NCBI RefSeq assembly: GCF_964199755.1 | Contig: NC_133907.1 | Coordinates: 2,733,001-2,797,000 of the forward strand | From: Larus michahellis | Taxonomy: Eukaryota > Chordata > Aves > Charadriiformes > Laridae | DNA length: 64,000 nucleotides | Direction of reading: 5' to 3' | Shown: in pieces, positions 49,858 to 60,869 of the stretch | Layout: the number at the start of each line of letters is the position of its first letter | Numbering within the stretch: the stretch's first letter is position 1 | Program-made: the position numbers and the translations under genes | Notes under the pieces: model-generated | What the model was told of the DNA's origin: nothing | Database searches by the model: none | What the model saw: only the letters and a program-made list of their open reading frames with translations

Positions 49858-52414
49858 CACAGATGGCGATGCTCCTGCCCTGCTCTCCAAACTGCTGCCT
49901 TCCTGCCAAATGTCCGCCAGCCCTAATCTCCCCACAGGGAGAAACCCGCAGAAATTCCCAGTTCCTGCAATGGACCCATGGCAGAACCTGCGACAGTTTG
50001 TTCTTCTGACTTTTATTAAGGACACGTTTTTCAGGAGATGTTTCTTTTATGGTGCTTAAATTAAGTTTTCAAGGTTAATTGTCCAATTTGATGTCTTTGG
50101 TTCAATAAATAATTCAGAGACAGTTTACATCCTCCCATGTAAAGATGCCTACTGAGGTTACAGTCGCAGCCAGGCACTTCCTCTGCTGTGCTATTAGCTA
50201 ATGTGCTGAAGGTTTTTCCACCTTGTTTTGGAAGCATTTATGCTCTTCGAGAGGACGTTTGAATGGAACTGAAGTTCACTGGAAGGGACTACAGTGAAGC
50301 CAGACAAAGCCACCAAGCTACCGATAAAGTCACTGCCAACGTCCGTCGTCCAGCGATTTTCCTGTTGGCGGCCACCAAACAGCAATAGCACAGCAATAAT
50401 TTTAGGTCTTAATAACAACCCACCAGACTTCAGTTCAGCAGGTCAAATTGAGGAGCCTTTTACGTGCTCTTTGGGGACGCTTTGTAGAGCAGCTAACTCA
50501 GACAACCCTTTTCCGTGAGACTCGGAATTGCTACCAGAGCCCATAGAGACGCCGTTAGAAATTCCACGTCGCTAAACTGCTGTGTGGTCTAGATGAAGTT
50601 GCTTCTCTTTGTCACATTTTTATAGCTCTCTTGCAAACAATCTACGAGACCGGTTTTCCTATAGGCTTTCTGTAATGGGATCATAACCCTGCTGGGACTC
50701 CCAGGTACCAATGCAAAAAAATCCTATAAATCACAAATATTCCTGCGGTGCCTTAGTGGGAGCTCTGGGGCTGGGGTGGTCCCTGGGGAGCGCTGCTGGG
50801 GATGGTGCTTGCTCCTACCCCCGAGGGACACGGCAAAAGAGAGGGATGCTGCTTCTTTTAGCATCATTGGAGTAGTTTGGGGCGAACAATTAGTTAATGT
50901 CCGTACCATGCTACCAATATAGAAAGCAAAAGGTTTGCAGCGCTTACTAAATACTGGGGCTTTTCCCTGCTAATCGAACTCGGGGTTAACAGCATCAGGA
51001 TTTTGAGCAAATCCACCAGCCCCACTATCTGGAGGGGCTTTATAACCTCCAACCCCATCTGCCGGCCCCACCTGTGCCCGGGGGTCAGCGGGTGGCGGTG
51101 GGTTTTGGTGGATGGATGATCCCGGTGCTGACACTGCAATGCAGCTCCGATGCGGAGCTCCCGGCAGAGGGACATCGATTCACCGCTACGGTTGCTGTCC
51201 TTTAAATAAAGGTCATGTTGCGGGGGCCGGCTCTGCTGGCGTGCGTGCGTACCTGGAAGGGAAGGCTGGACCCGGAGTTTGGGTAAGAGCGAGCCCCGCG
51301 TTAGCGGCCCGGGGTGGGCACACGCGCTGGGACGGAGCCCGCTCCCCCCGTGCTGAGGATGCTGAGCTCTCCCAGGGCAACCAGCCGTCGGGCACAGGTA
51401 TGCTCTCGCTCGCTGAGAACCTGGGGGCTCGGCAGGGCAAAACCTGGTACTTAGAGGATGCTATTTCCATAGCTGTCTGGTTACCCCACGACCTATTTTT
51501 TGATCTACTCGTGGAGAAAAAAAAAAAAAAAAAAAAAAAATCTGAATTTTGCCTGCTGGAGCAAATTGTGGCTACAAATATTGACACTTAAAATAAATAA
51601 ATAAATAAATGCGGCTATTGGCAACCTGGCTCATGGCTGAGCAGGGCTTGCAGAGCAGCAAATTCCGAGGTTTGTAACCGGCAATGTATTCAGGAGGCAT
51701 CTGATCAAAGCTATAAAAGGGGGGGGAAAAAATCATCAAAGCAACATTGTAAAAGATGATAGTTGTTAAATCTAATTTCAATACTGTGTGTGCATAACCT
51801 CTAACTCGGAGGCATCTAAGCATTCCAGACATGGCCGGTGCATTGTAATTTTTGCATCGTTTCACATTACTCACAAGGTACATTAGATGGACACTGAAGG
51901 ATGAATTATTCTTTTCAGCAAAACATTTTTGTGGAGTAAGTAAATTTATCTTGCGGGGAGAGTAAAAGGAAGAAATATGGCATTAAAATGTGCAGATCTG
52001 AGTTGAACACATCTCTCTTTTACAGGGAAACCATGATTTAAGTGCACTCTATTACTAATGTTTAATAAAAGCCATAATTCAGAATGTCAGGCTGAGGCTG
52101 TGTGCATTGAAACTATGATTTGGGGAAAAAATGACATGGACATTTTTCAGTACAGTAGCTCTTCTTTAAGCCATTTGTCTGCAGGCCTAAATTAGCTTTG
52201 AAATATGCTTTATCTTTTCTAAGAGGGCATTGATACAGCGATTATATTTCATCAATTACTTTTACCCAGAGCACCAGTGCGGATGGGGGATCCTGGAGGG
52301 GGTCCCTGCTGCCTTTAACATCCCTGGGACCGGCAGCAGGTCCCAGGTCCCATCGCTGTTCCTGTGCACCCCCACCCCTGGCATCGCTCTGAGCCCTGAG
52401 GGGCCTTGGGAAAG
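49858..52414. other. Intergenic; no gene recognised
   Basis: This is unique sequence with a poly-A run at about 51519-51540 and an (AAAT)n run at 51590-51610. 51.76-52.24 kb is AT-rich and repeat-free with a TTTAAGTGCACT motif (NKX2-5-like) near 52037, and resembles noncoding regulatory DNA. No exon or RNA gene was recognised. Confidence 0.5.
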
Positions 52415-52998
52415 TCACAGAATCACAGGATCACAGAATGGTAGGGGTGGGAAGGGCCCTCTGGAGATCACCCAGGCCAACCCCCTGCCAGAGCAGGGTC
52501 ACCCAGAGCAGGTGGCACAGGAACGCGTCCAGGCGGGTTTGGGATGTCTCCAGAGATGGAGACTCCCCCACCTCTCTGGGCAACCTGTGCCAGGGCTCTG
52601 CCACCCTCACAGCAAAGAAGTTCCTCCTCATGTTGAGATGGAACTTCCCATGGTCAAGTTTGTGCCCATTACCCCTTGTCCTGTCGCTGGGCACCACTGA
52701 GAAGAGCCTGGCCCCATCCTCCTGACACCCACCCTTCAAGTATTTATAAGCGTTGATAAGGTCCCCCCTCAGTCGTCTTTTTTCCAGACTGAAGAGACCC
52801 AAATCCCTCAGCCTTTCCTCATAAGAGAGGTGTTCCAGTCCCCTCATCATCTTGGTAGCCCTTTGCTGTCCCTTCTCCAGCAGTTCCCTGTCCTTCTTGA
52901 ACCAGGGAGCCCAGAACTGGGCCCAGTGCTCCAGACGTGGCCTCCCCAGGGCAGGGCAGAGGGGGAGGATGACCTCCCTCCACCTGCTGGCCATAGTC
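52415..52998 (-). mobile_element. CR1 LINE, 5'-truncated, with the ORF2 C-terminus still open
   Basis: The element lies on the minus strand. Its 3' end at about 52415-52440 carries the octamer-type tail (plus strand CACAGAATCACAGGATCACAG). Reading right to left, it encodes the C-terminal part of the CR1 reverse-transcriptase polyprotein: REVILPL, then [32 protein letters not shown], then [18 protein letters not shown] and RLPREV, in one frame without a stop until 52431. The fragment is about 580 nt and ends abruptly near 52998, as expected of 5' truncation at insertion. It cannot be active without the rest of ORF2. The intact frame suggests a younger copy than the one in GATA5 intron 4. Confidence 0.95.
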
Positions 52999-55900
52999 GG
53001 TGGCTCCACAGACTAAACCTCCGCCCGCCTGCAAGGGGGTCTCCCAAAATATTTGCTGTTCAAGTAATATCTCCCCAGGCACCTTTCCGAGGTGGAGAAC
53101 CGCCGCGCTATCTATGCCTTTGCCAGCAGGCTGGATATTTCTCCGTCAACGTTGGCTCCGAGGGGGATGCAGGATTGAGTGGTTGATGGAGAAGCAAAGC
53201 CGCTATCGCATGTCTCTTCCCCTGCCCCCTCACACACCCCAGCCGGCAGACAGACCCGAGCGGAGATGGCTGCAACTTGGCCTCAGCGTGCTGAATAGTT
53301 GATACCGATTCTCCTGAAAAGCCCAAATACCGGAGGCTTTGGTGCGTCCCGCTGCAGAGTGACCCTCTGTCAGTGCCTGTTGCAACTGGAAGCTGGAAGC
53401 TGCGTCCCCGGTGTTGCGGCAGCTCAGTGGGACACCAGCTTGGGAACACAACCGGAGCGCTGCCCTTCTGCCACCGCCTCTGAGAGGGTAATTCAGCCAG
53501 CGGTGCCCCTCCTGCAGCTCCGTTAGGCGTGTCATTGAGGTCTGCGTGTCCCCATTTAGGTGTCCTTTCAAGCTGTCGGTCCCTCGAGGTCCATCGGACA
53601 GTTGTCACTTGGGAGTTTCTTGCGCCCAAGCCTGCAAACACAGGCTGGGGGAGTTACACCGGAGCCTGAGGGCGTTCATGGATGCATAGTCATTAGAAAC
53701 GTTCTGGATTTTATTCTGCTTTCTGTTCCTCTACTTCCCCTCAAAAAAAGCTTTTTCTAGATTAAAAAAAATTTAAAAATCAGCAGTTTGTCTGATCTCT
53801 GCTCTGCACCTTCACGCGCGTGCAGCTCTCCCTGATCCCGCTCAGCTCCTGCCTCTTGATGCTTTGCTGAAACTCCTGCCTTTGAGGGGGCTGGGGGCAG
53901 CCCTCCCCCTTGCTCTGAGCACACTGGTACCTGCAGCATCCCCGCGGGGACCCCCACCTGCCCTGCATGGCCCTCCCGGGGCATCCAACCAGCTCCGCGG
54001 GTGGCCACTCATTAATCTGCATCTTGACCTGCAGGACTAAAAGTCACACCGTAATTAAAAAAAAAACCCAACTCCCTGTCCCTCTCTTCTGCTTTCCTTT
54101 TCCCGGCGACGCTGGGTGCTGGGTGCTGCAGGGCCTGCCTTGGTGGGACACACTGATGCCGAGGGTCCCTCGTGCCGCTGCGGACCTCCCCGGGGCCGTC
54201 TCGTTGCTGCTGCTCCGTCCTTGGGAGCGCTATAAACCCGTGTCAGGCTCTCGAGCCCTCCCCAAAGTCAGGCACACAGGTCAGCAACACCTGGGTTCAC
54301 ACCAAGCCGGAGCCCAGCGTGAGCGGTGGGGGCGGTTGGTTTACACCAGCGGAGGATCCGGGCCATTAAATATCGCTTCCATTTACAATCTGACCTGCAG
54401 CTGGGACATTTATTAGCGCAAACCAATTCCCCTGGGGGCAGGCAGAGCCTGGGAGCTCCGCGCTGAGCCTGGCCTCTCCCGGGAAGCGCTACCTGCGTGA
54501 GGCTCTCCTCCCAGGCACGCCGGTGCCCGCAATTAAACTCTCCTTAAACTTTAAAGGCATACTTAAATGTGTTTTTATGGCCCCATTACTTTCTCTTTAT
54601 AACCCGAGGTGAAGGCTGGAATCCTGTCCGAGACATCTTAAAGGTTATATGTACAATTAGCTGGTTCTCATCATGTCCTTTAATATTTCACTTCGTAAGC
54701 CAAAACAAACCCCCCCCTAAATCAGCGGGATGTCGGTGGCTGGACGGAGTGCGGGGGCACCAGCGAAGGGGCTGCCAGCCCTCCCCAGTATGAACGGGTG
54801 ACTCGGCTGCGGGGAAGACGATGCTGGATGAGCTCTGGAGCTGTTTTGTGGCGATTTAAGCCAGGATGCAGGTCCCCCCCTCGCTCCCTAACCTGCCGGG
54901 GATGGTGGGGCCGAGGCAGTAACGCCAGATGTGTAAACTTTGGCATGGAGGGATGCCAATATTTTGCATACTTACGCGCTGCTGCCATAAATATTAATGC
55001 GGTGCTAATACGGGAAGTTCCACCAGCTGTGTCCATTCTCGGGGGATACTTCAACTATTTATATTCGGGGTAATGAGCAAGCTGTTATTATATCATCAGG
55101 CTGTCGGAGAAGCCTTTGGAATAAAAGTCTCACTGAGAATTAGCCAACAACCGGAGCGTTGTTTGGAGCCACCAGACATCAGAGATTTAATGATGGAGGG
55201 TTTGAGAGGGCAGAGGCAGGACGGGAAAAAAACGGGAGAGGAGGAGGAAGGTCCTGAGAAATAAGCTCCTGAGTAATTAGCGCTGACTGGGACAACGTTT
55301 TCTTTTGCAGTTGTGGATTTGGCTTCTTCCATAGCATCCAGCGTCAGCCCTGGGAGCGCCACTGGGAAAGTACCTGATATTTATTTTTAGCCTTAAAAAT
55401 TAGTTGTCTGCCAGTGCTGGCGTGGAGATGAGATGCCACCGTGCTCGTGGCTCGACTTTGAGCTCCCACAGACAGACCCAGCTCCCGTGGAAGGAGGAGG
55501 CAGCTCTCCCCGAGCCCAGCACTGGCTCATATTAAGAAAAATCAGTGAAACACCCCCAAACACAAACACACACCAAAATTCCCTACTTGCAAACAAAGGA
55601 ATCCCAAATTTCTTGCACAAAATACTAAGTTCCCAAAGGAGGTGAGATGAGGAACGGTCCGCGTTTGCTCAGCGAAATAGCTGCATCCGCGCTGAAAACC
55701 CCCAGCCAGAAGGAACCCCGTTGTTCCCCCCTCTCCAAGCACAACCCACTCGCTTTCATCAGAGCCGGGATGCTGCTGCTTTCACCTGACTTGAGGATCA
55801 ACCCCCTCTTCTAGTGTTAAAGCTGGATTTGTGTTGATTTTATTACTGTTTTGGACTCCCACAACGCAAATGACTGATGAGCCAAATCCGTGCCGCATCC

Positions 55901-56144
55901 CTGAATGTATTACGCTCCCATTGTCTTTTTTTCTACCTCAAATCTGTGCTTTTTTTTTCAAGGCAGACTTCTTCATCCTTAAAAAAAATGCCGGAGAACA
56001 CTTTGGAAGTGATTTAAATCCTCTCTCCCCCTTTTTTGGGGGAACGATGAATATTTAATTGAGTTGAAGGCGGATAAATGATCATTTTCTTCATCCTATA
56101 CGGTAGTGAGTAGTAAATTACTTTACCGGGAAACCCAGTTATAA

Positions 56145-56245
56145 TTGCAAAATTGATAACAGAGGTGTGAAAATTTACACCTGCGATAATAAAGACTAGC
56201 TTCCCATCGTACATCGACATTATATCTTATGAGTTATCTCTTGTG
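56145..56245. promoter_or_regulatory. Candidate cardiac-type enhancer: T-box inverted pair flanked by GATA sites
   Basis: AGGTGTGAAAATTTACACCT (56163-56182) is two T-box half-sites facing each other with no spacer, with one mismatch between the arms. GATAAC lies at 56155-56160, two bases to the left, and GATAAT at 56185-56190, two bases to the right. TTATCT follows at about 56234-56239. The surrounding 56.04-56.30 kb is AT-rich and repeat-free. T-box and GATA factors cooperate at many heart genes; a role here is inferred. Confidence 0.45.
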
Positions 56246-57169
56246 CATGATCTAAATATTTCATATAAGCCAGCAATCAGAGCCTTCGGCTCACCAGGTA
56301 AGAGAGAACCTGCTCTTATATTTCATATGCATATATATATCTCTGTATTAGCCGTAGCAGCCGGTTCTGCATGCACCGACACACCTGCACAGCGGTGCTC
56401 CAAGGGTGGGTGTTCGTGCACCTGAAAACTGATAGAGAAACCCAAGGTGGTGCTGCAATGCAGAGTTTAGCGGCTGCGTGGTGGTGGGGGGGTGGGGGTG
56501 GGTGGGAGAGGAACAGAGCATCGTAACCTTGGGCAGACCCAGGTTAAAAATTGCGATTTGGCATCCCCCGCCCGCCGGCTGAGTCCCGAGGAGCCGCTTC
56601 CCCTCTCCATCCCACCAGCTTTTCCTCTGGAAACTGCTGAGTAAAAGGACGCACCGAAACTTCTACTCAATTTTGGCAGAGGCCGGGGGCAGCGTATGGA
56701 CCCCGAGGGCTTTGGGGTCCGAAGCGGGGCTCGGGACCCCTCGGAGGCTGCCACATTCTGCTGCCACGTTCTAAAGAGGCGATGCTCGGCTGGTAATTAA
56801 CCACTGCAATCAGCAGAGCTCTCAGCAGAGCACGCCAGAATGAACCCTGTACAGATCGAAATTAATACCGAGCAACCTAATGGGCAGAAGTGCACTCGCC
56901 AGTATTAACCTAAGAGGAAATCAAACCCTTTATAGAAAGCTTTTGGCAGCAGGAATCGCCCCTTTAATATATCCAGCGAGGGTCTCGGTGCTAACTCGGA
57001 ATTAATCCATAATTTGGGAAGATTTCCTCAAGGTCAAGGCTTTGTTGCTAAATCTGGTTGCGTCGCATGCAGAAAGGGCTGGATGTTACTGGGGGTCCCT
57101 GGTTGGATCCAGCCCCCCCCACCCCCCCGGAGCAGGGCTGGGGCTGGCGGCGTGTAGAATCATTAACAG

Positions 57170-57215
57170 CCGGGGATTAGAGCCTTCAGCCTGAATCCGG
57201 GTCTAATCCATTACC
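57170..57215. promoter_or_regulatory. Inverted pair of TAATCC (OTX/PITX/GSC-type) sites
   Basis: GGATTAGA (57174-57181) and its exact reverse complement TCTAATCC (57202-57209) are separated by 20 nt, within an AT-rich block at 56.76-57.48 kb that also has GTTAAC near 57301. TAATCC is the core of bicoid-class homeodomain sites. Function is inferred. Confidence 0.3.
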
Positions 57216-57881
57216 CCCTTCACGGGGTGTCGCTGGGAACGGCAGCTGATGCCATCCAGTCAGTCTAAAAGAGATGGCTGGATTTAAAAAGTTTGGTCTG
57301 GTTAACAGCGCTCTAGTCAGGATTTCTGTTGCAGAGGTGCCAAAGCTATAAAATACGTAAATTGCCTCTTTCTCCTCATTTTAAGCGTGTCATTTCATGC
57401 TTTTATATAGATAGATATTTTATTACGTACTCTGTGTCTTAAGATATCATTACTTTTATCTTGGCCAGTTTATTAAAGATAATTATATGGAAGTTCCCGT
57501 GCTTTCTCCGAGATTGCTATTGGCTGAGCTGGATGGGAACATTATGTTAACAAGAACATATTTTGCTGTACATGAGACAATCTATTTTTTTTTTCCGGGG
57601 GGGGGGGGGGACGGGGAGGAGGGGAGAAGTGAATCATTTTCCTTCTCTTTTTCTCCCTTCCGATATTTTTCCTGAAGCTCGTTTCAGCAGCCAGACATCT
57701 TCAGCTTCCCCTAAACTAAAGCAAGAGACAAGATGCAAGAGCCATTGATTCACCTTAGGGAATACTTTGGAGAGATCAAAAAGTGCTCGTGTGCAAGCTG
57801 TTTCCTGTGGGAGGAGCGTGGCGGCACAATCAATCCATGAATGCATTGTAAAATCAATGCTCTGTATAATTAGGGCACTCC

Positions 57882-57888
<7 letters not shown>

Positions 57889-57915
<27 letters not shown>
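57889..57915. repeat. Poly-A run
   Basis: About 27 consecutive A residues are followed by GGT and a second A-run to about 57930. No recognisable retrocopy lies upstream, so I treat it as a simple repeat. Confidence 0.85.
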
Positions 57916-57917
<2 letters not shown>

Positions 57918-60092
57918 TAAAAAAAAAAAATAAACGGGGGCGGGGGGGGAAGGAAAAAAAAAAGAGAAGATGTTCAATGCGTAACAGGACTCTTGAAGGC
58001 TGGAGAACTCACAAGCCCCTGGACAAACAGATTTTAAGTCCATTTCAGAGGCGGGGGGGGGAAGATCTTGGGGGACTGATGCAAAAGCCTTTTATCTGGC
58101 TGCAAAATGCAGAGCTCTGGGATGCTGGTCACACGTGAGACGACCTCCTCGGTTCTCAGCTGGGACAGCCGGCGCTTCGACACCCTGCCCAACACCGACC
58201 TCTTTGCTTTTGGCTGCCGGCGGGAGATCGTTTTGATGGCAAACCCCCTTGGCAGCCCCGAGGGATGATTTGGGAGGAATTACGCGCCCAGAAGCCACCT
58301 TGGCTGCGCGTGGGGTGGCCAGGATCAGGCCCCCCCATGCAAATCCAGTCCTCCCCTTGCAATGGTGGTGGTGGTGGAGATCCTCCCCGTCCCATTTCGT
58401 CCCCAGCAGCCCCGAAAGGCTCTGACCTCGACAGGTTATTGTTGCATTTAAATATTTCCAACCATTTCTCAGGGACTGAATAAAGCCGGATCGCAATTCC
58501 CAGCTAAACACAAATGTTAACTATAGATCATGAAAATACAGCGGGGCGTAAATAGTTTTCTTTCATATGGCACTAAATTATAAGCGGAGCCAATTAAGTT
58601 AGAAGACAAAAATTCCTTCAAATTAGCAGTCACTTTTGCAAGCTCTTGGTGAAAGCAATAATGGGTTTTTGCTTGGAAAATCCACTTTGTGGGACACGGG
58701 GAGTCTGTCACAGGCTGCCGGAACACGCTGCAGCTCTTTAACAAAGCTTGACTGGACAAATCGGGCTTTTAAATTTAAAGGCTAAGCCACCCTTCAGCCT
58801 GCTTTTTAATTATTCGGCGCTAAAAGATCCCTGAAGATCCAACTCGCCCCCAAAGATCCTCTCCAGAAATTAGACTCACGAGCTGGGGTTGGGGGGGGGG
58901 GGTGTGTGTGTGCAAAGAAACCAAACAAATATTCTGCCCGGAATGGCCACCGTGCTGGTTAACTTTCCTCAGATGGGTCATTAGGTCTTTTATGGATTGT
59001 CAGCATGGAGAACCGCTCCTGGTTCCAGGGCAAAGAAAACTACCTCATATTAAAATACATGGCTCTTGTGGGACACGGCGCTTTCGCAGGGCTGCCTGCG
59101 AATTTGGCAAGAGCCCTGAAGTTGAGAGAGACAGATAACCCTGCAAATCAGAAAAGGCAGGTTTTCATCAATAGAAAATTACACATCCCCGGTGAGAACT
59201 CCCATCATTATCTATCAAGAAATAAATTGGTCTGAGTTCCTCTTAACTGGTTCATCTGCCGGGATCTGGCGGTGGGAAGGACCTTTGCCTTCCCACCAGC
59301 CGTCGGTTCGCTGGCTGTTTTAATCGCTTGCAAGAATAACTATTGCTACAATGACGGCAAAGCTGCTTATGCCCCAGTTTCAAAGAAAAGTGATTTTTTT
59401 CGAAGGGTTCTTTAGCCTGGAGTGCTCTGACCATGGCAGAGGTGGGAAGGGAGAGGTTTGTGCGGGGAAGAGGTGCAGAGGTGTGTTCCAATCTGCCCCC
59501 GTGAATCTGCGCTGAGAGCGATCCCCGTCCATGGGAAACCAACTCCAGGGGCAACCCTTGGTGTCGGAGCTTCATTTGCAGAGGAGAACGATCCTCATGG
59601 GGACAAGAAACACCCCGTCAGGGCCACAGGCCAGCTTTGCTGTGGCAACTTTGAGCCTTTAAATCCAGTCTTTGGCAAATGCATGGATCTGCCCCGAATA
59701 AAATACCCAGGAGTGTGGAAGTGTCCCTTTTCCTTTAGGATACAGAGGGCGCGCTGCATGTGGGATGACAACGACAAGGTTTGTCAGCCGTCATCCCGCT
59801 AATGGCACACGGGCAAGGACAACGCTACCAAAACTGCGTTTCGGCAGGAAAACGCCGGTATGCCAAAAGGATTAATTATGCCCCAAAATAAATGTTAAGG
59901 GTATGGCTGGAGAGAAGTACCACCGGGGGGATTTCTGGCACCGAGCTCCGTGCCCTGTGAAGCATCACTGCCATGAAACGCGGGGTTTTGCATCCCCGTC
60001 CGGCGAGCGGCGCGGGGGGGGGCACGCGTGGCGGGGCGGCCTTTGCCAGGAGAGGGCACTCGTGGGAAACAGCAGCTCCAGCCGCTCCGGCC

Positions 60093-60869
60093 CCGGCCAG
60101 CGGCACCCCCCCATCCCCCCGGCCCGGGCAGCGGGATCCCCCCCGGACCCCACATCCCCCCGGCCCGGGCAGCGGGATCCCCCCCGGACCCCGCATCCCC
60201 CCGGCCCGGGTAGAGGGATCCCCCCCGGACCCCACATCCCCCCGGCCCGGGCAGCGGGATCCCCCCAGACACCGCATCCCTCCGGCCCGGGTAGAGGGAT
60301 CCCCCTGGACCCCGCATCCCTCCGGCCCCGGGCAGTGGGATCCCCCTGGACCCCGCATCCCTCCGGCCCCGGGCAGCGGGATCCCCCCCGGGCCCCGCAT
60401 ACCCCCGGCCCCGGGCAGCGGGATCCCCCCAGACACAGCATCCCTCCGGCCCGGGTAGAGGGATCCCCCCCGGACCCCGCATCCCCCCAGCCCGGCGAGC
60501 AGGACCCCCCCGGACCCCACATCCCCCCCGGCCCATGTAGAGGGACCCCCCCCAGACCCTGCATCCCTCTGGCCCCGGACAGCGGGACAACCCTCGACCC
60601 CCCACATCCCTATGGCACTGGGACCCCTCCTTGGCCCCTGCATTCCTTCGCCATCGGGACCCTTTCCACGGCCCCCTGCATCCCCCCACCACCGGGACCC
60701 CCCCAGCTCACAGCATCCCTCTGCCACCAGGATCCTCCCGGACCCCGCATCCCTCCACCGGGACCTCCCCTCTGATTCCCCGCATCCCTCTCCCACTGGG
60801 ACCCCCCTGGCTCCCCACATCCCTCTCCCACTGGGACCCCCCCGGCTCCCCACATCCCTCCACCACCGG
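60093..60869. repeat. C-rich minisatellite, unit 40-42 bp, degenerating to the right
   Basis: The unit is built from GGCCCGGGCAGCGGGATCC, then C-runs and GGACCCC(A/G)CATCC. GGGATCC recurs at 60133, 60174, 60215, 60256 and 60296, a spacing of 40-41. About a dozen good copies extend to about 60600, then shorter, diverged units to about 60869. Open frames of 200-337 codons on both strands arise only from this repeat. The minus strand is G-rich and G4-prone. Confidence 0.95.

Larger units (their letters stand above)
52999..60092. other. Intergenic; no gene recognised, several motif-dense blocks
   Basis: No coding exon or RNA gene was recognised. Simple runs include a G-run at about 57598-57610, poly-A at 57889-57915 and a G-run followed by TG at about 58889-58912. 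AT-rich blocks at 56.04-56.30 and 56.76-57.48 kb have clear motif clusters and are listed separately. The remainder is unique sequence of mixed composition. Confidence 0.5.

Noticed and set aside
57600..57960. Poly-A run as the tail of a processed retrocopy
   Set aside because: The sequence upstream shows no resemblance to a known mRNA and no target-site duplication was visible, so it is listed as a simple repeat.
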